Source: Promineifilum sp. (GTDB taxonomy: Bacteria > Chloroflexota > Anaerolineae > Promineifilales > Promineifilaceae). From it: DNA of 64,000 bases. The notes beneath the pieces are model-generated. The model made no database searches. It saw nothing but the letters and a program-made list of their open reading frames with translations, and was not told the origin of the DNA. Below, in pieces: positions 1 to 9,785 of this stretch (positions are counted from its first letter, which is position 1; the number at the start of each line of letters is the position of its first letter). The stretch spans positions 124,001 through 188,000 of the forward strand of contig JAGOBF010000005.1 of NCBI GenBank assembly GCA_017983515.1, written 5' to 3'. The translations under genes were made by a program, and so were the position numbers.

Positions 1-879
1 CTCTCCTATCGCCGCGCGGCCGAGGAACAGGATTGGCAAGTTGCCGTGGATCTACTCGAATCGCAAGACGCGATCGAGACGGAGATCGTTGGCTTCAACA
101 AGGGCGGTGTCCTGGTCAGCCTCGGTCAGCTGCGTGGGTTTGTGCCCAATTCGCAGCTACGGCGCGATCGACTGCAAGAAAGTGACGGCGACAATCGGCA
201 GCGCTCTTACCAGTCGCTGGTCGGGCAGGCCGTCATGGCGAAGGTTATCGAGGTCGACCGGCCGCGTAATCGCCTCATCCTGTCCGAACAAGCCGCCTCA
301 CGCGAGATTCGCCAGGCGCGCAAAAGCGAGCTTTTCTCGACGCTTGAGGACGGCGCAGTTTATGACGGCGTGGTCGTCAACCTGGCCGACTTCGGGGCGT
401 TTGTGGACATCGGCGGCATCGAAGGCCTGGTGCATCTGTCCGAGATGAGCTGGAAACGTATCCAAAAGCCGGGCGATATGCTACAGAAGGGCGATCGGGT
501 GAAAGTTCAAGTCTTGAGCGTGGATCAGGATCGCCAACGGGTGGCCCTGAGCATGAAACGTCTGGAGGCCGACCCCTGGACGCGTATCGACGATCTTTAT
601 CGCGTCGGACAACTGGTGGAGGCCGAGATCACCCGCCTAACCAAATTCGGGGCCTTTGCCCGTGTCGATGATGATTATCAATTAGAGGGTTTGATCCATA
701 TTTCCGAGCTGGCGGATGATCGCGTCGAACAGGCGCGGGATATTGTGAAACCCGGCGACAAAATCACAGTCCGCATCATTCGCCTCGACTCGAAGCAGCG
801 TCAGGTGGGTTTGAGCCTGCGCCAGGTGGCGTCGGACAAATTCATGGAAGAAGACCTGGCGATGCTGAATACGATGTAA
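1..879 (+). CDS. S1-domain RNA-binding protein (ribosomal protein S1-like), 5'-truncated
   Basis: The reading frame is open from base 1, so the gene begins before the window; the GTG at 46 is internal and the residues before it (ending [14 protein letters not shown]) are typical S1-family linker. Three OB-fold S1 repeats are visible: one around [18 protein letters not shown], a second with [19 protein letters not shown], and a third with [22 protein letters not shown]. The tail after the last repeat is short. S1-family proteins bind mRNA at the ribosome or act as general RNA-binding factors. Whether this is the ribosomal S1 itself or a paralogue cannot be decided without the N-terminus. It lies 54 bp upstream of clpC on the same strand. 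Confidence 0.85.
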   Translation, partial: LSYRRAAEEQDWQVAVDLLESQDAIETEIVGFNKGGVLVSLGQLRGFVPNSQLRRDRLQESDGDNRQRSYQSLVGQAVMAKVIEVDRPRNRLILSEQAASREIRQARKSELFSTLEDGAVYDGVVVNLADFGAFVDIGGIEGLVHLSEMSWKRIQKPGDMLQKGDRVKVQVLSVDQDRQRVALSMKRLEADPWTRIDDLYRVGQLVEAEITRLTKFGAFARVDDDYQLEGLIHISELADDRVEQARDIVKPGDKITVRIIRLDSKQRQVGLSLRQVASDKFMEEDLAMLNTM

Positions 880-933
880 TGGCGCCCTGTCGGCGTGCTG
901 TATTCGTAGCGATTTTCCCTGAGGTGGAACGCC

Positions 934-3453
934 GTGAACTCTAAAAATTGGGAACGATTTACTCAACGAGCCCGCCGGGTGTTGAGTTTGGCCCAGGATG
1001 AGGCAGAACGCCTCAATCACAGTTATATCGGTAGCGAACACGTCCTTATTGGTTTGCTGCTGGACGACGGGGGGGTCGCTGGCCGTGTTCTTCGCGAACT
1101 CGGCCTTGAAGTGACCCGGGTGCAAGCGATGGTCGAACGGCTGTCTGGTGGCCAGGGCACGCGCACCCCGTTCTCGAAGACGGAGCTTTCCCCCAGCACC
1201 AAACGCATTCTCGAATATGCGGTTGAAGAAGCGCGGCGTCTGGGCCAGCATTATATCAGCACCGAGCATCTGCTCCTGGGCCTGGCTCGCCAGAATGAAG
1301 GGCTGGCTATAGACGTTCTGCGAAAGTTCGGCATCAGCGCCGAACAGATCCGCCGGCAAACCCGCCGGATGCTGAAAGAAAATCCAGTTTCATCGGCCGA
1401 ATCGGCGACGCCCCAGCAACAAATGCCCCGCCGCCAGCCGCAAGCCAAGAAAGAAAAGAGCAAGACGCCGTTGGTCGACCAATTGGCGACCGACCTGACC
1501 GCGCTGGCCCAGGAATATGCCCTGGACCCGGTCATCGGCCGGCAGACGGAGATCGAGCGCGTCATCCAGATTCTGGCCCGCCGCACCAAGAACAACCCGG
1601 CCCTCATCGGCCAGCCCGGCGTGGGCAAGACGGCCATCGTCGAGGGTCTGGCGCAGCGCATCGTCGACGGCCAGGTGCCGGAATCACTGCAAAACAAACG
1701 CGTTCTGCAACTGGACGTGGGCAGCCTGGTGGCGGGCACGATGTACCGCGGCCAGTTCGAAGAGCGCCTAAAGCGTGTCATCGAAGAGCTGAAATCAAGC
1801 GACGCCATCCTCTTTATCGACGAAGTCCACATGCTGGTGGGCGCCGGCTCGGCCGGCAGTTCCGTCGACGCGGCCAACATCCTCAAGCCTTCGCTGGCCC
1901 GTGGCGAATTGCAATGTATCGGCGCGACGACGCTGGACGAGTATCGCAAGTACATCGAGAGCGATGCCGCCCTGGAGCGCCGATTCCAACCGGTGCGCGT
2001 CGACGAGCCGAGCGCCGAGGAGACGGTGCAGATCCTCAAGGGCATCAAGGGCGCCTACGAGCAGCACCACAACCTGCTCATATCGGATGAGGCCATCGAA
2101 GCGGCCGTCTTTCTGTCCACTCGATACGTCACCGAGCGCTTCCTGCCCGATAAGGCCATTGACCTGATCGACGAGGGCGCGTCCCGGGTGCGCATGTATC
2201 GCGTGCAGCAGCCCACCGACGTGCGCGAGGCCTATGAGAACCTGCGCGATTTGCGGACGCAACGCAATGAGGCGGTTGAGGCCGGGCGCTATGATGACGC
2301 CACTCGCATCCGCGAGCAGGAAGACAACATTCAGGAGCAGCTCAACGAATTGCGCGCCGGACAACTGGGCGCCGACGATTCACCGGTGCTGACGGCCGAA
2401 GATGTGGCCGAGGTGCTGTCCATGTGGACGGGCATCCCGGTTTACCAATTGACCGAAGAAGAGAGCGCTCGACTGCTGCGAATGGAAGAAGAGATGGAGA
2501 AGGCCATCATTGGTCAGAAAGACGCCATCGTCGCCATCTCCAAGGCCGTGCGGCGCGCCCGCGCCGGTCTGAAGGACCCACGGCGGCCGATCGGCTCGTT
2601 CATGTTCCTTGGCCCCACGGGTGTGGGCAAGACAGAACTGACCAAGGCCCTGGCGACCTTCCTGTTCGGCAGCGAGGATGCCCTGGTGCAACTCGACATG
2701 TCGGAATTCATGGAGCGCCACAACGTCGCCCGCCTCGTCGGATCGCCCCCCGGCTATGTAGGCTATGAAGACGCCGGGCAGCTAACCGAAGCAGTGCGCC
2801 GCCGCCCCTACTCCATCGTCGTCTTCGACGAGATCGAGAAGGCCCACCCGGAAGCGTTCAACCTGCTGCTGCAGATCATGGAAGAGGGACACCTCTCCGA
2901 CGCCAAGGGCCAGAAGGTCAACTTCCGCAACGCGATCATCATTCTGACATCCAACGTCGGTGCCGATCTGATCAAGAAGGGCGGCGGACTGGGCTTCAAC
3001 TTCAAACAGGACGCGGCTGTTCTCGTCGAAGAGAACTACCGCGACATGCAGAAGAAGCTCATGGAACAATTGAAGCGCAGCTTCCGGCCGGAGTTCCTCA
3101 ACCGTCTGGACAGCGTCATCGTCTTCCGCCAGTTGCAGCCGGAGGACATCCGGCAGATCGTCGACATCATCATCAGCGATGTCAACGTGCGTATGGACGA
3201 GCACATGCTGTACCTGGAAGCGACGGGCGAGGCCAAGGATTGGCTGGCCAAGCACGGCTACGACGCCGAATACGGCGCGCGTCCGTTGCGTCGCCTGGTC
3301 CAGCAGACGGTGGAAGACAAGCTGTCCGACGCCGTGCTGGCTGGTGAGTTCCAGGAGGGTGAGACAGTCATCATCGACGTAGCCGATGACGAGATCATCC
3401 TGCGCCACCCGACGCCGGATGAGGCCGGTGAGGAGCTGGCCGCAGCGATGTAG
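934..3453 (+). CDS. clpC: ClpC-type AAA+ unfoldase of the Clp protease
   Basis: This 839-residue class I Clp ATPase would unfold substrates and feed them to ClpP in the cytoplasm. Order of domains: double Clp_N repeat (about 5-150), first AAA+ module with Walker A GQPGVGKT near residue 226, a middle region containing a UVR-like segment (REQEDNIQEQL), second AAA+ module with Walker A GPTGVGKT near residue 560, then the C-terminal small domain. The UVR-like middle and the length mark ClpC rather than ClpA or ClpB. Start is GTG at 934, preceded by AGGTGG about 8 nt upstream. No mcsA, mcsB or ctsR lies next to it. An intrinsic terminator follows. Confidence 0.96.
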   Translation: MNSKNWERFTQRARRVLSLAQDEAERLNHSYIGSEHVLIGLLLDDGGVAGRVLRELGLEVTRVQAMVERLSGGQGTRTPFSKTELSPSTKRILEYAVEEARRLGQHYISTEHLLLGLARQNEGLAIDVLRKFGISAEQIRRQTRRMLKENPVSSAESATPQQQMPRRQPQAKKEKSKTPLVDQLATDLTALAQEYALDPVIGRQTEIERVIQILARRTKNNPALIGQPGVGKTAIVEGLAQRIVDGQVPESLQNKRVLQLDVGSLVAGTMYRGQFEERLKRVIEELKSSDAILFIDEVHMLVGAGSAGSSVDAANILKPSLARGELQCIGATTLDEYRKYIESDAALERRFQPVRVDEPSAEETVQILKGIKGAYEQHHNLLISDEAIEAAVFLSTRYVTERFLPDKAIDLIDEGASRVRMYRVQQPTDVREAYENLRDLRTQRNEAVEAGRYDDATRIREQEDNIQEQLNELRAGQLGADDSPVLTAEDVAEVLSMWTGIPVYQLTEEESARLLRMEEEMEKAIIGQKDAIVAISKAVRRARAGLKDPRRPIGSFMFLGPTGVGKTELTKALATFLFGSEDALVQLDMSEFMERHNVARLVGSPPGYVGYEDAGQLTEAVRRRPYSIVVFDEIEKAHPEAFNLLLQIMEEGHLSDAKGQKVNFRNAIIILTSNVGADLIKKGGGLGFNFKQDAAVLVEENYRDMQKKLMEQLKRSFRPEFLNRLDSVIVFRQLQPEDIRQIVDIIISDVNVRMDEHMLYLEATGEAKDWLAKHGYDAEYGARPLRRLVQQTVEDKLSDAVLAGEFQEGETVIIDVADDEIILRHPTPDEAGEELAAAM

Positions 3454-3496
3454 CGCCGGTTTCTTAACTGGCATCCCCAGCTAACTTTGTTACAGA

Positions 3497-3529
3497 AACC
3501 GAGTTTCCTCAGAGGAAACTCGGTTTTTT
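3497..3529 (+). terminator. Rho-independent terminator of clpC
   Basis: A perfect 13-bp stem (AACCGAGTTTCCT, 3497-3509, with its complement at 3513-3525) has a 3-nt loop and runs into six T (3524-3529). It begins 43 bp after the clpC stop. Confidence 0.93.
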
Positions 3530-3688
3530 CTGTTTACATAGACCCTATTGCGCTCGCGGAGCCGGGCGGCGTCGGCTGCGCCGCCAGACGACGTGTGGCC
3601 GCCATCACTCTTTCAGCGCTGGCTGCCACGCTTGCCACTTTGCCGCGCCGGTGGTCGATGACGGCAGAGCGGGACTCGCGCTCAGCGA

Positions 3689-5161
3689 TCAATCGCTACT
3701 TGCCAATCGTGTCGCCGCCACGGCCATCCCCAACACCATCCAGAAGATCGTCACTGCGTGCTGGAAGTCCATGTTGAAAAGGTAGTGGTCGAACACGCCG
3801 GCGACGAGCGCGCCAATGAGGGCGGCGTGCAGGCCCAGCCAGACGGCGTCCTGGCGTTCGTTGGCCCGCGCCGCACGGCGATGCCGGAAGGCGTAGACAA
3901 AGACGGTGCCGATGACGCCCAGGAAGGCGCTCAGGCCGAACAGGCCCATGCGCCCAGCGATGGTGAAGTAGACGCTGGCGACGGCCGTGTAAAGGTCGAT
4001 GTCGGGCGAACCGGCAAAGCCGACGCCGAAGACGGGATAGCGGGCAATGAGCCGCAGCGCGTCCTTGTATTCGCCGAAGCGCATCTGCGTTGCCAGGTCA
4101 GCTCCCTGGAAACCCTCGGTGAATCGACCGATATACTCCTGGGTGATGGGCAAGAACAGCAGCAGCAAGGCGACAGCGGCCATGTAGGGCAGCAGGCGAC
4201 GATAGCGAGCGACGGCCACAAAGCCAAGTCCGGCGGCCAAACCGAGCATCGCCCCCCGAGAGAAGGTCAGGATGAGTCCGACAACGACCAGCCCGGCGAT
4301 GCCCCAGATGATCCCGCGGCGGAAAAGGGGCTGCTTCGTCACCATCTGCGGGCCGACCAGCGCACCGATCATCAACAGCAGCCCGCCGAGAGAGTTGGGG
4401 TCAACCGAGGTGCCAATGGCCCGCTCAGAGAGTTCGGGGTTCTCCTCGATGTAGCGGATCACCCAGCCGCCCGGATAGCCGAGCCGGGTCAGGGCATTGA
4501 GCGCATTATTGGCCGTGTCGTCGGGCAATAGCCACAAGCCAATAGCGATCACAGCCGCGGCCGCGCCCATCAGCAACAGAAACTTGACCAGGCGCTCCAG
4601 GCGAAGCCACGTGCGGCAGTAGTCGATGACGATGATGACGAAGCCCAGACTAAGCAGGAGTTCGGCGAATTTGCGCAGGAGCGTCGGGGTCAGGGGGCCA
4701 TTGGCGAGACCGAAGATGAAGGCAAAGACGGCGACGATCATGAACAGGAGCAGCGGTAAGGCCACCGGCGCGGTGATGAGCCGTCGCTGGCGGCCGGTGA
4801 CGATACCCAACAGCCAGACGCCGATGGCCGCGCCCAAGGCGAAATCGAGGAAAGTGGGGGTGAGGCCGATGTCAAACGGCAATGTCGCGAAGGGCAACAA
4901 GGCCACGACGGCGATAACGGCGAAGAAGCCCAGCTCGATGTTGCGCAAGACCAGGATCGTCGACAACCCGCCAAGGACAACGGCCGCCCCGGCAATCGGC
5001 CCGCCGAAGGCCAGGACGACGCCCGCCAGCACAGCCGTCGCACCGACCAGCAGCCCCAGCGCCAGCGCCGAGTCGGCCGGGTTGAGCTCTGGGAAGTTCT
5101 TGTTCTCCCCTGCTCCGCGATCCGCCTGCTCCCCTGCCTCGCGGCGCTCAGCGGCGGTCAT
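3689..5161 (-). CDS. O-antigen ligase/polymerase-like membrane protein
   Basis: A 490-residue polytopic membrane protein with roughly a dozen hydrophobic segments after a short charged N-terminus. It resembles the Wzy/WaaL (O-antigen ligase) family: DPNSLGGLLLM before a TM segment, then FSRGAMLGLAAGLGF, then a long extracytoplasmic loop. Such proteins polymerise or transfer lipid-linked glycans on the outer face of the membrane. Its ATG overlaps the TGA of the upstream membrane glycosyltransferase (ATGA), so the two are probably translationally coupled. Substrate is unknown; ligase and polymerase roles cannot be separated by sequence. Confidence 0.82.
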   Translation of the reverse strand: MTAAERREAGEQADRGAGENKNFPELNPADSALALGLLVGATAVLAGVVLAFGGPIAGAAVVLGGLSTILVLRNIELGFFAVIAVVALLPFATLPFDIGLTPTFLDFALGAAIGVWLLGIVTGRQRRLITAPVALPLLLFMIVAVFAFIFGLANGPLTPTLLRKFAELLLSLGFVIIVIDYCRTWLRLERLVKFLLLMGAAAAVIAIGLWLLPDDTANNALNALTRLGYPGGWVIRYIEENPELSERAIGTSVDPNSLGGLLLMIGALVGPQMVTKQPLFRRGIIWGIAGLVVVGLILTFSRGAMLGLAAGLGFVAVARYRRLLPYMAAVALLLLFLPITQEYIGRFTEGFQGADLATQMRFGEYKDALRLIARYPVFGVGFAGSPDIDLYTAVASVYFTIAGRMGLFGLSAFLGVIGTVFVYAFRHRRAARANERQDAVWLGLHAALIGALVAGVFDHYLFNMDFQHAVTIFWMVLGMAVAATRLASSD

Positions 5162-7521
5162 GGCGCGTCCACCTTTACCAGCGTCAGGGTGAGAAAGTCG
5201 TCGGTCAGCCGGCCGTCCGGAACCACCTGCTGCAGGCGATCAAAGCCGCCGTCGGCCGTGCGCGTGTAAACCCCTACGATAAGGGGATAGGCATCGGGCG
5301 GCGCAGCCAGATCGACGGCCAGCGTGAAGGGCAATTCAACCACCTCACCGATGCCCCATGTCTCCGTCGGCTGCGGCGGAGTATCGGCCGCGGCATAGCG
5401 CGTCGTATCCCCACCAACGATCTGGGCGAAGAAGGCTAAGTTATCCGGCAACGGCTGAGACGGTCGCCAATAGGTGATCAGTTCAACCGTGTCGCCCGCC
5501 GGCACGCGCCGTGGTTCCACGGCAAAGCCGACCAACTCCAGGCCGTGCTCGAAAAAGAACGAGACGGGATTCGGAACTGGCCCCTCCTCGGCGGCAAGGG
5601 GCAGTAGGCTCAATAATACCGCTTCGCGGCCGTCGGTCGTCCTCAATCGCTCCTCAGTGTGATAATCATAAAGTCCCACGACCACCTCCAGATCGGCCGG
5701 GGCAATGGCCGTCGTGGGGATGGTCAGCACGTATTCGTCCACCAGCCTTTGCCCCGGCAGGAGGAAGCTCGTCGGCTCAAGCCCCGCGCCGGGGTACATG
5801 TCGCGCTGGGCGATAGGGCGACCGAGTACCGGGTCATTGAGGTGGATGAAGACGCTCCAGTCGCGATCCATGGCTTGCAGCACTTCCCACTCCAGCCGGA
5901 CGCGCACTGAGGAACCCGGCCGAGGAGAATCGTATTCTACGTCATAACCCGCCAGGCGCATGCGGTCGCCAAATACCACGTCAAGGCGCTCGGCCGGCGG
6001 TTGGGATGCAGGGGGAGGTTGATAGGCGGGACGAATCCATAACCAGGGGGCGGCCGCGGCGACAGCAAACAGCAACACGGCAACTCCGCCGAGCAAGTAG
6101 GCGCTCACAGGCTTTCGCCAACGGCTCAGTCCGGCCACCCAATCGCCGACCGCGGCCAGTCCCAGGGCCATCAAGGTCGCCAGGGACGAGATGGCCGTGA
6201 AGACCAAACGGCCCTGCGACGACCACGTGGTGGTAGCCCACTGGATGAGGCCATAGACGACGGCCGCCGAAAAGATGAGGTTGACGATTAGTCCAAAGTG
6301 ACGCTCCACGATCCGGAGCAGTCGCCCGAACCACGGCCCCTGGCCTGTGCGCCACTTGCCGAATTCGACGCGTATCACCCGGACGAGATGAAGCATGAAT
6401 CCGGCCACGCTGAGCACAAGAACCGAACTGAGGACGGTGTAGATCCAAAACGACATCGGGACGTTGACGCCGCCGAACAAGCCCCAGAACGACATCATGA
6501 AGCCGCGACGTTCGCCCCAGAGCTGCGCCAGCGACGCGTCGTGCCCACGCTGGCCCAAGACGGCGATAAAGGCACTCCAGCCCAGCCAGTCGCCATAGAG
6601 GACGATATTGCGATAGTACCACCAGCCGGCGACGAGGAGCGCGGGGATGAGCATCAGGACGACAGCCGCCACCAGCCCGGCGACGGCCGACGACAGCGCG
6701 GGCGACCGGGAGGGCACTCCTCTTCCCCGATTCTCCTGCTCGCCCACAAGCCGCTGCCAGGCGGCCACGACAGCCGTACCGAAAGCCATCGGAATCAGAC
6801 CCAGCGTCCCCTCTTTGGTCAATGCGGCCAGACCGATGATCAAACCCAGCACAATCCACTCCCACCAGCGGACGGGGGAATAAACGATCTGCCGACGCCT
6901 GACGATGCGGATCATGAGCAGCAGCGCCAGCGAGGTCAGCGGCAAGGCCAGATTGTCGTTGTTGACCGCGCCGCTGATGAAGAGAAACATGGGCAGGAAG
7001 GCGTTGATCGCCGCCGCACCAAGGGCGATTTCGGGGCGGTTGGGGGCCGTCTCAGCGGCGATGCGGTAAGTCAGGTAGACGGTGGCGGCGCCCAATAATA
7101 CCGAGAAGAGACGCACAACGCGCACGGCCAGCAGCGCGCCCGACCACGGATCGGCCCTGGGATCGTGGACGGCCAGATTGGTATTGCCGTCGGCGGTGAG
7201 GATACCGTTATCGACGTGGGGATTCAGTCGCCGGGCCGTGTCCATATCCGACTGGTCGATCCAAAACGTTAGCGCCGCGCCAAGATAATAGTAGAGCGGC
7301 GGCTGGCTGGCCTCCTGATTCCACGGCCCAGCCAGCGCCGGGTCGAACACCTGCACCGGCAACGGATTGCCATCGGCCAAATGGCGCACCATCGGATAGT
7401 GCCACAATTCGTCCGACGCCTCGAAGGCCGGCGTCACGAGCGCGTAGGTGAACCCCAAAGCGACGTAGAGGGCCAGAATCAGCGCCAGAAGGCGGTGCTC
7501 GACGGAGTGATGCGAAGGCAT
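5158..7521 (-). CDS. PMT/ArnT-like membrane glycosyltransferase with C-terminal beta-domain
   Basis: About 787 residues from the chosen start. The N-terminal part is a polytopic GT-C-type module: the first extracytoplasmic loop carries ASDELWHYPMV and then NQEASQPPLYYYLGA, as in the DUF2142/ArnT/PMT group that takes sugars from polyprenyl phosphate. The last 250 or so residues are soluble and beta-rich (AGYDVEYDSPRPG, VVVGLYDYHTEERL), and the protein at 20870-22789 carries a similar module. The frame is open to 7614, but the ATG at 7521 begins directly before the first TM segment and has a TGCTACAAT box 7 nt upstream, so I prefer it. The gene is coupled to the O-antigen-ligase-like gene by ATGA. 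Confidence 0.82.
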   Translation of the reverse strand: MPSHHSVEHRLLALILALYVALGFTYALVTPAFEASDELWHYPMVRHLADGNPLPVQVFDPALAGPWNQEASQPPLYYYLGAALTFWIDQSDMDTARRLNPHVDNGILTADGNTNLAVHDPRADPWSGALLAVRVVRLFSVLLGAATVYLTYRIAAETAPNRPEIALGAAAINAFLPMFLFISGAVNNDNLALPLTSLALLLMIRIVRRRQIVYSPVRWWEWIVLGLIIGLAALTKEGTLGLIPMAFGTAVVAAWQRLVGEQENRGRGVPSRSPALSSAVAGLVAAVVLMLIPALLVAGWWYYRNIVLYGDWLGWSAFIAVLGQRGHDASLAQLWGERRGFMMSFWGLFGGVNVPMSFWIYTVLSSVLVLSVAGFMLHLVRVIRVEFGKWRTGQGPWFGRLLRIVERHFGLIVNLIFSAAVVYGLIQWATTTWSSQGRLVFTAISSLATLMALGLAAVGDWVAGLSRWRKPVSAYLLGGVAVLLFAVAAAAPWLWIRPAYQPPPASQPPAERLDVVFGDRMRLAGYDVEYDSPRPGSSVRVRLEWEVLQAMDRDWSVFIHLNDPVLGRPIAQRDMYPGAGLEPTSFLLPGQRLVDEYVLTIPTTAIAPADLEVVVGLYDYHTEERLRTTDGREAVLLSLLPLAAEEGPVPNPVSFFFEHGLELVGFAVEPRRVPAGDTVELITYWRPSQPLPDNLAFFAQIVGGDTTRYAAADTPPQPTETWGIGEVVELPFTLAVDLAAPPDAYPLIVGVYTRTADGGFDRLQQVVPDGRLTDDFLTLTLVKVDAP

Positions 7522-7528
7522 TGCGAAA

Positions 7529-7557
7529 ATTGTAGCAGCGGGCGGCCGTTCCGTCAT
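7529..7557 (-). promoter_or_regulatory. Extended -10 promoter, probably leaderless
   Basis: Minus-strand TGCTACAAT (7537-7529) lies 7 nt before the ATG at 7521, with ATGACG (7557-7552) at 17-bp spacing as a partial -35. Initiation at the usual distance would place the RNA start at or within a base or two of the start codon. Confidence 0.55.
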
Positions 7558-7648
7558 CGTCGTCTCAACGATGCCAACCCTACGCCTATCTGGCGCAGCG
7601 CCGCGACGAACCATGAAATGATGCCACGATGAGCCACAACATCACGAT

Positions 7649-8836
7649 TCAACCGGCGACGATTTGGGCGTAGAAGTTGCTGGCTTGCGCGGCAATCGCC
7701 TCCCATCCGTAGGCTCTTGCCGAATCTCTCGCACCCTCTCCTAGTCGCCCTGACAAAGACGGATCGGCCGCCAGACGCATGACGGCCTCGGCTAGCGCCA
7801 CCGGATCGTTTGGCGGCACAAGCCACATGTTCTCTCCGTGGCGAAATTCCGGCGATTCCTCGACAGGCGTGGTCGTGACCAGCGGCCGGCCGTGCGACAG
7901 GACGGCCATGAGCGTGCCTCGCCGCAAGGAGACGCCGTCACGATAGGGCATGACCATCAGGTCGGCCGCGGCCAAGCAGGTGGAGACGCGCACCGGCGAG
8001 AGAAAGCCCGTCCAGTGCACTCGCCGGCCCAAACCGGCCGCCTCAATGCGGTCGCGCAGTCCTGCCAGAAAGGCCTGGTTATTGTCGGGATCGCTGTCGC
8101 CTGTCCGGCCGCCGATAAAAGCCAGGTGATAACGGGCGTCAAGACGGGCCAGCGCATCGATGAGCGTATCCGCGCCTTTGGTCTCGTTCAGAAAACCAAA
8201 ATAGCCCAGCAGGACATCATCTCCGGCCAACCCAAGCCCGTCGCGCGCTTCCGCGATCTCCACGTGGTTCGGTTCATGAGCCGCAATGTTGCTGCCGATG
8301 GGAATTTGCCGCACCGGCCCGCCGGCCCAGTCCAGGAGCTGGCGGTAGTCGGCCGGGTTAGTGGCGATGCAACCTTGGGCGCGGCGAGCCAAGCCGCGCA
8401 CGGCCCCCTCGCGCAACCCGCCAGCCTTGGGAAACAGGTAGGGCACGCGCAGATCGTGAAAGGTAACAACGGTGGGCGCGATGGCTTTCAATCGCCAGGG
8501 CAAAAAAGAGATGGCCGGGCTGCGCATATTGAAGGCCGCCGCCTGATACTGAAGATTGACCACTTCGAGATCATAACGAATGACCAGATCGGCGACGGCC
8601 GAGAGCGACGGCCAGCGCCAACGGCCGATGCGCGGATGCAAACGCGCATAGCCGAGGTCGAGCGGTTCGCGCACGGCAGCCAGGGTTCGCGGCGCGTCAC
8701 TGGGCCGCGCCCGGGTGGATGTGATGACATGGATTTCATGCCCCAAGACGTGGAGCGCACGCGCCAGCTGCTCCGTGAACGCGCCCACCCCGCCTTCCAT
8801 GGGCGGAAATTCGCCGGTGACCAGGCCGATGCGCAT
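7649..8836 (-). CDS. Glycosyltransferase family 4
   Basis: A 395-residue GT-B fold enzyme. The N-terminus MRIGLVTGEFPPMEGGVGAF is the standard GT4 opening with the glycine-rich acceptor loop. The C-terminal half has the donor-binding region (GFLNETKGADTLIDAL, then GENMWLVPPNDPVALAEAV). It presumably adds a sugar from a nucleotide donor to a lipid-linked glycan at the inner membrane face; donor and acceptor are unknown. It starts 4 bp after the stop of the GT2 gene upstream, so the two are co-transcribed. It probably belongs to the run thioesterase-TatD-GT2-GT4. Confidence 0.87.
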   Translation of the reverse strand: MRIGLVTGEFPPMEGGVGAFTEQLARALHVLGHEIHVITSTRARPSDAPRTLAAVREPLDLGYARLHPRIGRWRWPSLSAVADLVIRYDLEVVNLQYQAAAFNMRSPAISFLPWRLKAIAPTVVTFHDLRVPYLFPKAGGLREGAVRGLARRAQGCIATNPADYRQLLDWAGGPVRQIPIGSNIAAHEPNHVEIAEARDGLGLAGDDVLLGYFGFLNETKGADTLIDALARLDARYHLAFIGGRTGDSDPDNNQAFLAGLRDRIEAAGLGRRVHWTGFLSPVRVSTCLAAADLMVMPYRDGVSLRRGTLMAVLSHGRPLVTTTPVEESPEFRHGENMWLVPPNDPVALAEAVMRLAADPSLSGRLGEGARDSARAYGWEAIAAQASNFYAQIVAG

Positions 8837-8840
8837 GACG

Positions 8841-9773
8841 CTAATATCCCGCCGGACGCAAGCCGGAACGCAGCACGTCGTAATAGGCGCGAACGCGTTG
8901 TCGCCGCAGCGCCGGTCTGCTGCCGAGAAGCCCTTTCACTCCTTCCAACGCCAATTGCCAGGCATAATGGGCCAGGAGGAAAGCCCGCAACGCGCCGGCC
9001 AACACGCGCCCGTGATACTTGCGGAAATAGCGCAGCTTGGCCCGCTGGAAGTTGATGTGGCGGGCAGTGACGGCCTGCTCGCTGCTTTTGCCGATGTGGT
9101 GGATAACCTGGGCCGCCGGATAGTAGACCACGCGCCGGCCGGCCGCCTTGATACGCCGGCACCAGTCCAGTTCCTCGGAATACATGTAGTAGCCCTCATC
9201 CAGGCCGCCGATTTCTTCGTACACGGTACGCGGAACCATGATGCAGGCCCCCGTCAGCCAGTCCACGTCGGCCGTGGCATCGTCGGGCAGGTCAAGCGCA
9301 TAATAGCGCCGCAGCACGCCGGGGGCCAAGCCTTCCAGCCACGTACTCTCCAGGAAGCCGGTGGCCGCCGTGGGAAAGCGCCGGCGCGACGACTGGATGC
9401 TGCCGTCGGTGTTGAGCAACTGCGGCCCCAGCGCGCCGACATCGGGGCAGGCTTGCAGGAAGGCTACCATCTTCGGCAGCACGTCTGCCAGAATGACTGT
9501 GTCGGGATTGAGCAACAACAGGTAAGTGCCCAACGCTTCGGCCAAGCCCAGATTGTTCCCGCGTGGAAAGCCCACGTTCTCAGCGCACGGTATGAGGCTC
9601 ACCCAGGGGAATTCGTCGCGCACCATGGCGACGCTGTCGTCGGCCGAGGCGCTGTCGACAACGATGACTTCCACCGACAAAGTACCCCGGCCGGCATCGA
9701 TAGAGTGCAGGCAGTTCCGCAGCAGATCGCGGACGTTCCAGTTGACAATGATGATGGATAGATCGGGCGACAT
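8841..9773 (-). CDS. Glycosyltransferase family 2 (rhamnosyltransferase-like)
   Basis: 310 residues, GT-A fold. It opens with DLSIIIVNWNVRDLL, has the nucleotide-sugar site EVIVVDSASADDSV, an NPDT metal-site variant (LLLNPDTVIL), and the later block TGACIMVPRTVYEEIGGLDE followed by SEELDWCRR. This arrangement is typical of the rhamnosyltransferase-like GT2 branch used in O-antigen and exopolysaccharide assembly. No TM segment is obvious. It lies 12 bp after TatD and 4 bp before the GT4. Confidence 0.88.
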   Translation of the reverse strand: MSPDLSIIIVNWNVRDLLRNCLHSIDAGRGTLSVEVIVVDSASADDSVAMVRDEFPWVSLIPCAENVGFPRGNNLGLAEALGTYLLLLNPDTVILADVLPKMVAFLQACPDVGALGPQLLNTDGSIQSSRRRFPTAATGFLESTWLEGLAPGVLRRYYALDLPDDATADVDWLTGACIMVPRTVYEEIGGLDEGYYMYSEELDWCRRIKAAGRRVVYYPAAQVIHHIGKSSEQAVTARHINFQRAKLRYFRKYHGRVLAGALRAFLLAHYAWQLALEGVKGLLGSRPALRRQRVRAYYDVLRSGLRPAGY

Positions 9774-9785
9774 GGCGGCAGGAGG

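Noticed and set aside
3487-3777. 96-codon plus-strand frame after clpC
   Set aside because: It begins inside the clpC terminator and overlaps the end of the O-antigen-ligase-like gene; no family pattern.
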